A stretch of 64,000 bases of DNA from Streptomyces humicola (lineage in GTDB: Bacteria; Actinomycetota; Actinomycetes; Streptomycetales; Streptomycetaceae): assembly GCF_024436035.1 (NCBI RefSeq), contig NZ_JANFNG010000004.1, positions 62,001 to 126,000 on the forward strand, in the 5' to 3' direction. Below the pieces are notes generated by a model. It had not been told where the DNA came from. It was given only the letters and a program-made list of their open reading frames with translations, and did not search any database. Position numbers and translations under genes: made by a program. Below, in pieces: positions 55,527 through 63,532 of the stretch. Position 1 is the first letter of the stretch. Each line of letters starts with the position of its first letter.

Positions 55527-55730
55527 TCAGATGTGGTGCGGAGGCTTTTCATCGAGGAAACGTGCCAGGTCAGCAACGCTGCTCTGAGCGGGCGGCCGAT
55601 CGCCCCAGGCCTCGTCCGTGTCGTCGGACGACGGGCGGTCGAACGGGTCGTCGAAGATCAATCCGGCCGAAGGCTTCGGGCGCGGCTTCGGCCGTGGTTC
55701 ACCGGGAACGGAGTCGGGGGCGCTGCTCAT
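55527..55730 (-). CDS. small conserved hydrophilic protein
   Basis: 67 residues, rich in Pro, Asp and Ser, containing PKPSAGLIFDDPFDRPSSDD and ending LARFLDEKPPHH. I recall similar short proteins in Streptomyces but know no function. The ATG at 55730 is immediately preceded by GGAGGT, an unusually short spacing; a GTG at 55769 would extend it 13 residues into the heptamer repeat array. Confidence 0.6.
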   Translation of the reverse strand: MSSAPDSVPGEPRPKPRPKPSAGLIFDDPFDRPSSDDTDEAWGDRPPAQSSVADLARFLDEKPPHHI

Positions 55731-55765
55731 ACCTCCAAGGGTAGGCAACGCCCCCGGCCGCCCGG

Positions 55766-55828
55766 TCACGCGTCACGCCTCACGCCTCACGCCTCGTGCG
55801 TCAGGCGTCAGGCGTCACGCCTCACGCG
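55766..55828. repeat. nine-copy heptanucleotide tandem array
   Basis: Nine consecutive 7-base units: TCACGCG, three TCACGCC, TCGTGCG, two TCAGGCG, TCACGCC, TCACGCG. The left and right halves are partly complementary, so the array can also fold into an imperfect hairpin. The last unit contains the fruA stop codon. Confidence 0.92.
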
Positions 55829-57879
55829 GCCACGGCGACCTTCGGCTCCGGGTCGGCCGCTTCCGCGGCGGATGGCTCGGGCTGCGGCGCCTTGCGCGCG
55901 CTCTTGAGCACCACGACCAGCGCGCAGGTCACCGCCGCACCTGCCACGATGGCGATCAGGTAGAGCAGCGGATTCCCGATGAGCGGGACGACGAAGATGC
56001 CGCCGTGCGGGGCGCGCAGGGTGCACTCGAAGGCCATCGACAGCGCGCCGGTGACCGCACCGCCGGCCATCGCGGACGGGATCACCCGCAGCGGATCGGC
56101 CGCAGCGAAGGGAATCGCGCCCTCGGTGATGAACGAGGCGCCGAGCACCCAGGCTGCCTTGCCGTTCTCCCGTTCCGCCTTGGTGAACAGCCTGCCGCGC
56201 ACCGTCGTGGCCAAAGCCATCCCGATCGGCGGGACCATGCCGGCGGCCATCACCGCGGCCATGATCTTCAGGCTGCCCGGGGTCGGGTCGGCGACGGCGA
56301 TACCGCCCGTCGCGAAGGCGTACGCAACCTTGTTGACCGGTCCGCCCAGGTCGAAGCACATCATCAAGCCGAGGATGATCCCGAGGATGATGGCGTTGGT
56401 CCCGGTGAGGCCGTTCAGCCAGTCGGTCATGCCCTTCTGCGCGGATGCGATGGGCTTGCCGATGACCACAAACATGAGGAATCCGACGATCGCCGAGGAG
56501 ATCAGCGGGATCACCACCACCGGCATGATGCCGCGCAGCACGGCCGGGATACGGAACCGTTGGATCCCCATCACCACCGCGCCCGCGATGAGACCGGCGA
56601 CGAGGCCGCCGAGGAAGCCCGCGTTGATGGTGAGTGCGATCGCACCGCCGACGAAACCGGGGACCAGCCCCGGCCTGTCGGCCATCCCGTAGGCGATGTA
56701 TCCGGCGAGGACCGGCACCAGGAATCCGAAGGCGACGCCACCGATCTGGAAGAGCAGCGCCGCCCAGCTGCCGGTCTCGGTCCATATGAAGTGCTGCATG
56801 ACCGACGGCGCCGACTTGACCTCGTAGCCGCCGAGGGCAAAGGCGATGGCGATGAGCAGACCACCCGCGGCGACGAACGGGACCATGTAACTGACGCCGG
56901 TCATCAGCCACTTGCGCAGTTTGGTGCCGAAGTGGTCGGTCGGCTCGTCGGCCGCACGGTCCATGGGGGACGACGGGGCAGCGGCCTTGTCGGCGACCTC
57001 ACCGCGCTCCGCCTTGCCGCGGGCCTCGTCGATCAGCTCCTGCGGGCGGTTGATGGCCGCCTTCACACCGACGTCGACCACGGGCTTGCCCGCGAAGCGC
57101 TCCTTGTCACGCACCTCGACGTCGTGCGCGAGGATCACCGCGTCGGCAGCGGCGATGGCGGCGCGCGGAAGCTTGTCGTAGCCGGCCGAGCCCTGGGTCT
57201 CCACGACCAGTTCGACACCCTGCGCGGCGGCGGCCCGCTGCAGGGATTCGGCGGCCATGTAGGTGTGGGCGATGCCCGTCGGGCAGGAGGTGACCGCCAC
57301 GACACGGAAGGCCGGCGCCGGCTCGGGTCCCGGTCCGGGTCCGGGCTCGGCCGTGGCCTCCGCCTCCGCCTCTGCCTCCGGCCCTGCCTCCGCCTCCGCC
57401 GCGGCCTGCGCGCCCTCCTCCGCCTGCGGCGCGTCGCCGCGGATGAGGGCGGCCGCGCCGGCCGCGTCCTGCGCCGCCCGCAGCGCGCCGGTGAACTCCG
57501 GGTCCATCAGATGCCGCGCGAGGGTCGACAGGATCGACAGGTGGTCGTCGTCCGCGCCCGCCGGAGCGGCGATCAGGAAGACCAGGTCGGCCGGGCCGTC
57601 GGCGGCGCCGAAGTCGATGCCCTGCGCGCTGCGCCCGAAGGCCAGAGTCGGCGCGGTGACGTGCGCGCTGCGGCAGTGGGGTATGCCTATGCCGCCGTCG
57701 AGGCCGGTGGGCATCTGCGCCTCCCGGGCGGCGACGTCGGCGAGGAAGCCGTCGAGGTCGGTGACCCGGCCCGCCTCGACCATGCGCTCGGCAAGCGACC
57801 GCGCCGCCGCTTCCTTGGTGTCGGCGGCCAGGTCTAGGTCGACCAGGTCCGCGGTGATCAAGGTGGTGAACTCGCTCAT
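55822..57879 (-). CDS. fruA: fructose PTS permease IIABC
   Basis: 685 residues. IIA domain (about 1-145) with phospho-His68 in GIGIPHCRSAH; an acidic Ala/Glu/Pro/Gly linker (about 148-190); IIB domain with phospho-Cys199 in VTSCPTGIAHTYMAAE; IIC domain of about 9-10 helices from about residue 315 (YMVPFVAAGGLLIAIAFALGG, FDLGGPVNKVAYAF, APHGGIF). It imports fructose as fructose-1-phosphate. Its ATG shares one base with the fruK stop (TGATG). The 3' end lies in the heptamer repeat array. Confidence 0.95.
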   Translation of the reverse strand: MSEFTTLITADLVDLDLAADTKEAAARSLAERMVEAGRVTDLDGFLADVAAREAQMPTGLDGGIGIPHCRSAHVTAPTLAFGRSAQGIDFGAADGPADLVFLIAAPAGADDDHLSILSTLARHLMDPEFTGALRAAQDAAGAAALIRGDAPQAEEGAQAAAEAEAGPEAEAEAEATAEPGPGPGPEPAPAFRVVAVTSCPTGIAHTYMAAESLQRAAAAQGVELVVETQGSAGYDKLPRAAIAAADAVILAHDVEVRDKERFAGKPVVDVGVKAAINRPQELIDEARGKAERGEVADKAAAPSSPMDRAADEPTDHFGTKLRKWLMTGVSYMVPFVAAGGLLIAIAFALGGYEVKSAPSVMQHFIWTETGSWAALLFQIGGVAFGFLVPVLAGYIAYGMADRPGLVPGFVGGAIALTINAGFLGGLVAGLIAGAVVMGIQRFRIPAVLRGIMPVVVIPLISSAIVGFLMFVVIGKPIASAQKGMTDWLNGLTGTNAIILGIILGLMMCFDLGGPVNKVAYAFATGGIAVADPTPGSLKIMAAVMAAGMVPPIGMALATTVRGRLFTKAERENGKAAWVLGASFITEGAIPFAAADPLRVIPSAMAGGAVTGALSMAFECTLRAPHGGIFVVPLIGNPLLYLIAIVAGAAVTCALVVVLKSARKAPQPEPSAAEAADPEPKVAVAA

Positions 57880-58859
57880 CACGCGGCTCCCTTGCTGGCG
57901 GGCGAAGCGCCGGTCCAAACCGGCTCTTTGAGGGGACGGTCGTTCGGTACATCGAGGGTCGTGATCACCGCGGCCGGGTCGAGGTCCGCGGGGGTCGGCA
58001 TCACGCTGCCGGGTAGCTGGACGGTGGCCGCGCCGTGCGCCACCGCCGAGGCGAGCGCCGCCTCGCCCGTGCCGCCTGCGGTGAGGAAACCGGCGAGCGA
58101 CGCGTCGCCGGCACCCACATTGCTGCGGACGGTGGCGACCTCGGCGCTGGCGTAATAGGTGCCGGTGGCGTCGACGAGCAGTTGCCCGTCGGCGCCGAGG
58201 CTGGCGAGGACCGCCCCGGCACCCATGGTGCGCAGCTCCTCGGCCGCCTTGACGGCATCGCCGACGGTGGCGAGCGGGCGTCCGACGGCCTCCGCGAGCT
58301 CCTCGGCGTTGGGCTTGACGACGTCGGGGCCCTCACGCAGTGCGGCGAGCAGCGAAGGCCCCGAGGTGTCGAGCGCTATCCGGGCGCCGGCCCGGTGCGT
58401 ACGGGCGACGAGCTCGGCGTACCACTCGGGGGGCAGTCCGCGAGGGAGGCTGCCGCAGCACGCGATCCAGTCGGCGCCGACCGAGCGCGCCCGCACCGCT
58501 TCGAGCAGCGCCTCCGATTCGGCCGGGGTCAGCTCGGGGCCCGGCGCATTCACCTTGGTGAGGGTGCCGTCGGGTTCGACGAGGGACATGTTGGCGCGGG
58601 TCGGACCGGCCACCGGCACCCCCTCGACCTCGATGCCGTGCGCGGCGAGGAGCTCGGCGAGCAGCGCGCCGACCGGGCCCCCGAGCGGGAGCACGGCGAC
58701 GGTGCGGTGCCCCGCGGCGGCGACCGCGCGCGAGACGTTGACGCCCTTGCCTCCGGGGTCCACACGGTCACCGGCGGCCCGTACAACCGCGCCGCGCTCC
58801 AGTGCCGGGATCTCGTAAGTGCGGTCCAGGCTGGGGTTGGGGGTGACGGTGACGATCAC
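57879..58859 (-). CDS. fruK: 1-phosphofructokinase
   Basis: 326-residue PfkB-family kinase that makes fructose-1,6-bisphosphate from the FruA product. Motifs: TVTPNPSLDRTY at the start, DPGGKGVNVSRA, KPNAEELAEAVG and the catalytic SNVGAGDASLAGFL. I chose GTG 58859 because it overlaps the fruR stop as GTGA and gives the family N terminus; a GTG at 58865 would sit only 4 bases from the GGAGG. Confidence 0.95.
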   Translation of the reverse strand: MIVTVTPNPSLDRTYEIPALERGAVVRAAGDRVDPGGKGVNVSRAVAAAGHRTVAVLPLGGPVGALLAELLAAHGIEVEGVPVAGPTRANMSLVEPDGTLTKVNAPGPELTPAESEALLEAVRARSVGADWIACCGSLPRGLPPEWYAELVARTHRAGARIALDTSGPSLLAALREGPDVVKPNAEELAEAVGRPLATVGDAVKAAEELRTMGAGAVLASLGADGQLLVDATGTYYASAEVATVRSNVGAGDASLAGFLTAGGTGEAALASAVAHGAATVQLPGSVMPTPADLDPAAVITTLDVPNDRPLKEPVWTGASPASKGAA

Positions 58860-59617
58860 GCGCACACCACCTCCGTGCCGTGCGCCTCGATGGCGCGGAC
58901 GCACTCGGGCGCGAGCCCCCCGTCCGTGATGAGCAGATCGACGCCGGACAGCTCACCGAAGCGGGCGAAGTGCTGCTGTCCGTACTTGGCGGAGTCCGCG
59001 AGGAGGACCACCCGGCGCGCGGCGGAGATCATGGCCCGCTTCACCGCTGCCTCAGCGAGGTCGGGGGTGGTCAGGCCGTGCTCGGGTGAGAAGCCGTTGG
59101 CGGCGAGGAAAAGGACGTCCGCGCTGATCTCGCCGTATGCACGCAGCGCCCACGCATCGACGGCGGCACGCGTGCGGTGGCGCAGCCTGCCGCCGACGAG
59201 GTGGAGGGTGAGGTCTGGGTATTCGGCGAGGCGGGCCGCGATCGGCAGGGCGTGGGTGACGACGGTGAGCCGGGTGTCGAGCGGGAGCGCTGCGGCGAGC
59301 CGGGCGGAGGTGGTGCCCGCATCGATGATCACCGAGCCCTCGGTGGGGAGCTCGGAGAGGGCGGCGCGTGCGATGCGGTCCTTCTCGGCGGCCGCCACCG
59401 TGTCGCGGGTCTCCAGGTCCGGCTCGAAGTCGAGGCGGCCGGCGGGGATGGCCCCGCCGTGGACCCTGCGGATCAGCCCGGCCCGGTCGAGCGCCTTGAG
59501 GTCGCGGCGGACGGTCTCGGCCGTGACGTCGAACTCCTCGGCGAGCGAGGGGACGTCGACACGCCCGCGGTCGCGGGCCCGTCGCAGGATCTCTTGCTGG
59601 CGCTCCGGGGCGTACAT
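58856..59617 (-). CDS. fruR: DeoR family regulator of the fructose operon
   Basis: 253 residues. N-terminal winged helix YAPERQQEILRRARDRGRVDVPSLAEEFDVTAETVRRDL (in part), then the DeoR sugar-phosphate domain with VIIDAGTTSARLA and LLADSAKYGQQHF. It is the first gene of fruR-fruK-fruA and probably represses the operon until fructose-1-phosphate accumulates. The effector is assumed from family and context. Confidence 0.92.
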   Translation of the reverse strand: MYAPERQQEILRRARDRGRVDVPSLAEEFDVTAETVRRDLKALDRAGLIRRVHGGAIPAGRLDFEPDLETRDTVAAAEKDRIARAALSELPTEGSVIIDAGTTSARLAAALPLDTRLTVVTHALPIAARLAEYPDLTLHLVGGRLRHRTRAAVDAWALRAYGEISADVLFLAANGFSPEHGLTTPDLAEAAVKRAMISAARRVVLLADSAKYGQQHFARFGELSGVDLLITDGGLAPECVRAIEAHGTEVVCA

Positions 59618-59712
59618 GATGTCTGAGCGAGTCCGTTCATGCCCGAGTTTGTTGTTCCGTCGCTATACTACGGTGAGAGCGGAAGAAAACAAAGAGAAAC
59701 GGGCATGAAACA
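59618..59712 (-). promoter_or_regulatory. fru operon promoter with long-spaced inverted repeat
   Basis: TTCATGCCCG (59636-59645) and CGGGCATGAA (59700-59709) form a perfect 10-bp inverted repeat flanking the promoter. The region between has a TAGTAT -10-like box on the minus strand near 59666-59671 and an AT-rich AAACAAAG stretch. A good candidate for FruR operators on both sides of the promoter. Confidence 0.5.
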
Positions 59713-59741
59713 AGCCCCGGCGCGAGCGATGCGCCGGGGCT
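59713..59741 (-). terminator. hairpin terminator downstream of hrdD
   Basis: Perfect 11-bp stem AGCCCCGGCGC / GCGCCGGGGCT (59713-59723 and 59731-59741) with a 7-base loop, 42 bases past the sigma-factor stop. TTGTTT follows on the minus strand. Confidence 0.75.
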
Positions 59742-59783
59742 CTCCCTCTCGGTCTGTCGGTCTGTCGGTCCTGCAATTGCCTG

Positions 59784-60764
59784 CTAAGCGGCCTCGTACG
59801 CCAGACCCGTGTCACGGGCCATCTTCTTCAGGTCCGCCAGCGCGTGCTTCTCGATCTGGCGGATGCGCTCCCGGGTGAGACCATGCTGCTTGCCGACCTC
59901 GGTCAGCGTGCGCTCCCGTCCGTCCTCCATCCCGTAACGGGCGCGGATGATGGAGGCGGTGCGCCCGTCGAGGCGGCCGATCAGCTCCTCCAGTTCCTCG
60001 CGCCGCAGCATGACCAGCACCGAGTCCTCGGGCGACGCCGCCGAGGTGTCCTCGACGAGATCGCCGAACTGGGTCTCGCCCTCGTCGTCCACCGACATGT
60101 TGAGGCTCACCGGGTCACGAGCCCAGTCAAGGACGTCGGCGATGCGCTCGGGCGAGGCATCGAGCTCGGCCGCGATCTCCGCGGGCTCCGGATCGCGCCC
60201 GTGCTCACGGTTGAACTCGCGCTGCACCCGGCGGATCCGTCCGAGCTCCTCGACGAGGTGGACGGGCAGCCGGATGGTGCGCGACTGGTCGGCTATGGAA
60301 CGGGTGATGGCCTGGCGGATCCACCAGGTCGCGTAGGTGGAGAACTTGAAGCCCTTGGCATAGTCGAACTTCTCCACCGCCCTGACCAGGCCGGCGTTGC
60401 CCTCCTGGATCAGGTCCAGAAGCGGCAGGCCACTGCGCGGGTAACGGCGAGCGACCGCGACGACGAGGCGCAGGTTCGAGCGGATGAAGACGTCCTTCGC
60501 GCGGGCGCCGCGCTCGACGATGGCCCGCAGCTCGGTCTCGCTCGCCCCAGCGGCCGTCTCTCCCTCTTCGAGCAGATGCTCGGCGAAGACCCCGGCCTCG
60601 ATGTCCCTGGAAAGCTCGACCTCCTGCGCCGCGTCGAGGAGCGGTGTGCGCGCGATCTCGTCAAGGTACATGCCGACCAGATCGCGGTCGGTCACCTCGG
60701 CGCCGTTGCCGCGAACACTGCTGGGCCCGTCGGTCTGACGGCGGGCTACGGCACGGGTTGCCAT
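59784..60764 (-). CDS. hrdD: RNA polymerase principal-like sigma factor (HrdD type)
   Basis: 326 residues. Region 1.2 DLVGMYLDEIARTPLLDA, region 2 with DLIQEGNAGLVRAVEKFDY and FKFSTYATWWIRQAITR, region 3, and region 4.2 with RERTLTEVGKQHGLTRERIRQIE: a group 2 sigma-70 factor. The sequence is close to what I recall of Streptomyces HrdD. ATG 60764 is preceded by GAGGGAG; the long upstream frame is not part of the protein. A sigma-R-type promoter lies about 85 bases upstream of the start codon. HrdD is not essential in S. coelicolor. Confidence 0.93.
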   Translation of the reverse strand: MATRAVARRQTDGPSSVRGNGAEVTDRDLVGMYLDEIARTPLLDAAQEVELSRDIEAGVFAEHLLEEGETAAGASETELRAIVERGARAKDVFIRSNLRLVVAVARRYPRSGLPLLDLIQEGNAGLVRAVEKFDYAKGFKFSTYATWWIRQAITRSIADQSRTIRLPVHLVEELGRIRRVQREFNREHGRDPEPAEIAAELDASPERIADVLDWARDPVSLNMSVDDEGETQFGDLVEDTSAASPEDSVLVMLRREELEELIGRLDGRTASIIRARYGMEDGRERTLTEVGKQHGLTRERIRQIEKHALADLKKMARDTGLAYEAA

Positions 60765-60848
60765 GCGTGCTCCCTCTGCGTGGTTCGGTCGCGTCATCAT
60801 GTATCGGTAATCGGTCGGTGGACTCAGCGTGCCCACTCTGGAAGAAAC

Positions 60849-60874
60849 AACGACTGGAATCCGGACAGAATTCC
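60849..60874 (-). promoter_or_regulatory. sigma-R-type promoter of hrdD
   Basis: On the minus strand GGAAT (60874-60870), exactly 18 bases, then GTT (60851-60849), an exact match to the sigma-R consensus. In S. coelicolor hrdD has a sigma-R-dependent promoter induced by disulfide stress. The -10 element is 85 bases from the start codon. Confidence 0.75.
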
Positions 60875-61117
60875 CAAGTCGACCGCGGATTTTTATGATC
60901 TTGCAGTATGCTGGCGGGCCGGTTCGCTCTGCCGCCTGTCTGCCTCTCTGTGCAGCGAAGACGCAGGCTTCGCGGGAAACGGTTGCCTCGCCGGCCGGCA
61001 ATCACCCGGCGATCACGCGGCGATCACCCAGCGGTGCGTCCGGCGATCACCGTGCCGCCGGCTCTCGTGCGCTCAACTCGCGTGCGTACGCCGCGTTCTA
61101 CGGCAGCCGGTACGGCC

Positions 61118-61609
61118 TCACCGCAGCCACGGTACGTCGGCTCCGGCGCCCGTCCTGGGGGCGAGCCCCTCGGCGACCGTACGCATGATCTCGCCGAGCG
61201 CCCGCACCTGATCATCGTCGAGCCGGTCGAAGACCGCGCTGCGCACCGCCTCCACGTGTCCGGGCGCAGCCTTCTCCAATGCGGCGAAGCCCTCGTCGGT
61301 GAGGACCGCAACCTGGCCGCGACGGTCCGTGGGGCACTCCTCACGGCGCAGCCAGCCGTCCTTCTCCAGCCGGGAGATCGCGTGCGAGAGCCGGCTGCGG
61401 GTGATCTTGGAGCGTTCGGCGAGGTCGGTCATCCGCATCCGGCGGTTCGGCGACTCCGACAGCCAGACGAGCAGCATGTAGTAGACGTGCGGCATGCCGG
61501 CGTCGCGTTGCAGCTGGCGGTCGATGTGGTCGGAGAGCAGCTGGCTGGCGGCCATGTAGGCACGCCAGGTCTGCTGCTGCTCCGCATCGAGCCACCGCGG
61601 TTCCCTCAT
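61118..61609 (-). CDS. MarR family transcriptional regulator
   Basis: 163 residues of winged-helix MarR fold: VYYMLLVWLSESPNRRMRMTDLAERSKITRSRLSHAISRLEKDGWLRREEC (helix-turn-helix and wing, in part) and TDRRGQVAVLTDEGF. ATG 61609 has GGAG close upstream. It is downstream of the DHA2 efflux gene on the same strand, after a terminator. A perfect palindrome 18 bases upstream of its start is its probable own operator. Confidence 0.92.
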   Translation of the reverse strand: MREPRWLDAEQQQTWRAYMAASQLLSDHIDRQLQRDAGMPHVYYMLLVWLSESPNRRMRMTDLAERSKITRSRLSHAISRLEKDGWLRREECPTDRRGQVAVLTDEGFAALEKAAPGHVEAVRSAVFDRLDDDQVRALGEIMRTVAEGLAPRTGAGADVPWLR

Positions 61610-61627
61610 ATCTCCAGAGTAGGCCGC

Positions 61628-61639
61628 TTGAAGCTTCAA
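61628..61639. promoter_or_regulatory. MarR-type palindromic operator
   Basis: TTGAAGCTTCAA, a perfect 12-bp palindrome of the form typical for MarR sites, between the terminator and the marR start. Confidence 0.65.
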
Positions 61640-61686
61640 AAATGACGTCGGGTCCCGCCTCCCCCGTGACGAGGCGGGACCCGACG
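61640..61686 (-). terminator. intrinsic terminator of the DHA2 efflux gene
   Basis: Perfect 16-bp stem (61646-61661 with 61671-61686, core GGGTCCCGCCTC) and a 9-base loop. On the minus strand it is followed by TCA and TTTTT. The T-run abuts the MarR palindrome. Confidence 0.88.
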
Positions 61687-61727
61687 AGCCGGGACGGTGA
61701 CGCTCGGCGTGTGGCTGAGTGCGTGGC

Positions 61728-63251
61728 TCAGTGCGCGATCACCGGGACGGCGATCTCCTCGATCTCGTCCTGGCCGGAGCCGGAGGCGACGGTCGTGCCG
61801 CCCTGGTGCCCGGTGTTGATGAACACCGTCGCGATCACCGCGGCGACCGCGAGGATGCCGACCGCCCACCAGATGGCGACGGAGTAGCCGTGCACCATCG
61901 CCTGCAGCTTGAGCTGCTGCAGCTCGGCGGCGGACCGTGCCCCCGCCAGGCGCGCAGCGGCCCACCCGGTAGTGGCGCTAGCGGCGATGGTGTTCAGCAG
62001 CGCGGTGCCGATCGAACCGCCCACCTGCTGCGAGGTGTTGACCATCGCGGAGGCCACACCGGCGTCACGCGGCTGGACGCCGTGGGTCGACAGGCTCATC
62101 GCCGGCATGAACGCCGTACCCATGCCGAGGCCCAGCAGGATCTGGGCGGGCAGGATCAGCGCGACGTAGCTGCTGTCGACCTTGAGCTGCGTGAGCATCA
62201 GCATGCCAAGCGCCGCCACGACGAAGCCAGGGCCCATCAGCAGCCGCGGCCGCACCCGCGTCATGAGCCGGGCACCGATCTGCGTCGAGCCGGTGATCAT
62301 GCCCGCGACCATCGGCAGGAACGCCACACCGCTGACGACCGGGCTGTAGCCCTTGACCACCTGCAGGTAGTAGGTGAGGAAGAGGAAGAGCCCGAACATG
62401 CCGATGACGGCGAGGCCGAGCGAGGCGTAGACGCCGCCGCGGTTCCGCTCGGTCACGACGCGCAGCGGCAGCAGGGGCGCCTTGACCTTGGACTCGACGA
62501 GCGCGAAGGCCGCGAGCAGTACGGCAGCGGCCACGAACAGGCCGATGGTCACCTGCGCGCCCCAGCCGTCGGACTCGGCCCGGGTGAAGCCGTAGACAAG
62601 GGAGACGAGTCCGGCGGTGGCGAGCACCACGCCGGGGATGTCGAGGCGGCCGCGGTTACGGCCTTCCGCGGGCTCACGGATGACGGTGATGGCACCGGCC
62701 ACCGCGACGACGGCGAAGATGACGTTGACGTACAGGGCCCAGCGCCAGTTGAGGTACTCGGTGAGCACGCCGCCGAGGATGAGGCCGATGGCACCGCCAC
62801 CGCCCGCGATCGCACCGTAGATGCCGAACGCCTTGGCGCGTTCCCTGGCCTCGGTGAAGGTCACGGCCAGGAGGGAGAGCGCGGCCGGTGCGAGCAGGGC
62901 GCCGAACGCGCCCTGCAGCGCCCGCGCGCCGAGCAGCATCCCGGTGTTGACGGCGGCACCGCCGAGCGCGGAGGCACCGGCGAAGCCCAGCAGGCCGGTA
63001 ATGAAGGTGCGCTTGCGGCCCACCATGTCGGCGATGCGGCCGCCGAAGAGCAGCAGTCCGCCGAAGGCCAGCGTGTAGGCGGTGATCACCCACTGCCGGT
63101 TGCCGTCGGATATGCCGAGGTCTCTTTGGGCCGACGGCAGGGCGATGTTCACGATGGTCGCGTCGAGCACGACCATCAACTGGGCTATGGCGATGAAAGC
63201 AAGCGCCTTCCAGCGCTTCGGGTCGAGCTGCGGATTGTCGGTCGCAGGCAT
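61728..63251 (-). CDS. DHA2 family MFS efflux transporter
   Basis: 507 residues with 14 helices. Family motifs: LDATIVNIALPSAQRDLG (motif D1 in helix 1), LLLFGGRIADMVGRKRTF (motif A), LGARALQGAFGALLAPAALSLL (motif B) and GGAIGLILGGVLTEYLNWRW (motif C of antiporters). It is probably a proton-driven multidrug or antibiotic exporter. A TetR gene lies upstream and a MarR gene downstream, both on this strand. ATG 63251 is chosen; a GTG four codons earlier lies in a palindrome. Confidence 0.93.
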   Translation of the reverse strand: MPATDNPQLDPKRWKALAFIAIAQLMVVLDATIVNIALPSAQRDLGISDGNRQWVITAYTLAFGGLLLFGGRIADMVGRKRTFITGLLGFAGASALGGAAVNTGMLLGARALQGAFGALLAPAALSLLAVTFTEARERAKAFGIYGAIAGGGGAIGLILGGVLTEYLNWRWALYVNVIFAVVAVAGAITVIREPAEGRNRGRLDIPGVVLATAGLVSLVYGFTRAESDGWGAQVTIGLFVAAAVLLAAFALVESKVKAPLLPLRVVTERNRGGVYASLGLAVIGMFGLFLFLTYYLQVVKGYSPVVSGVAFLPMVAGMITGSTQIGARLMTRVRPRLLMGPGFVVAALGMLMLTQLKVDSSYVALILPAQILLGLGMGTAFMPAMSLSTHGVQPRDAGVASAMVNTSQQVGGSIGTALLNTIAASATTGWAAARLAGARSAAELQQLKLQAMVHGYSVAIWWAVGILAVAAVIATVFINTGHQGGTTVASGSGQDEIEEIAVPVIAH

Positions 63252-63260
63252 GGGAGTGAC

Positions 63261-63327
63261 CACCTAGGTGTGCGAGAAGTCGATACGTGGATATGCAGGG
63301 TTATGCGGAAACAAGCGGAAATTCCGC
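63261..63327. promoter_or_regulatory. palindromes upstream of the efflux gene
   Basis: CACCTAGGTG (63261-63270) is a perfect palindrome immediately before the efflux gene. GCGGAA-A-TTCCGC (63315-63327) is a second one, preceded by another GCGGAA copy at 63305. Either could be the operator of the adjacent TetR protein. Confidence 0.45.
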
Positions 63328-63433
63328 CGGAATCAAGGGCCGGGAAGGAGACAAGACCGGGCCGAAGGGGGTTCAGGAGCAACTCAGGAGGGGGCGAGAG
63401 GGGTGAGGGAGCAGGAGTGAAGTGCGGGTCAGG

Positions 63434-63529
63434 TCTGAAGTAGGTCAGGATCAGGGTCTGAAGTGAAGGTCGGGGCCGAAGTGAAGGCTGAGGCCAAGTG
63501 AAGGCCGGGACCGAAGTGAAGGTTGGGAC
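63434..63529. repeat. 18-bp degenerate tandem repeat
   Basis: Four copies of an 18-base unit close to CCGAAGTGAAGGYTGGGR (63459-63529, one copy 17 bases) with a further degenerate copy upstream (63434-63450). They lie between the TetR gene and the efflux gene. I find no supported coding function. Confidence 0.85.
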
Positions 63530-63532
63530 TGA

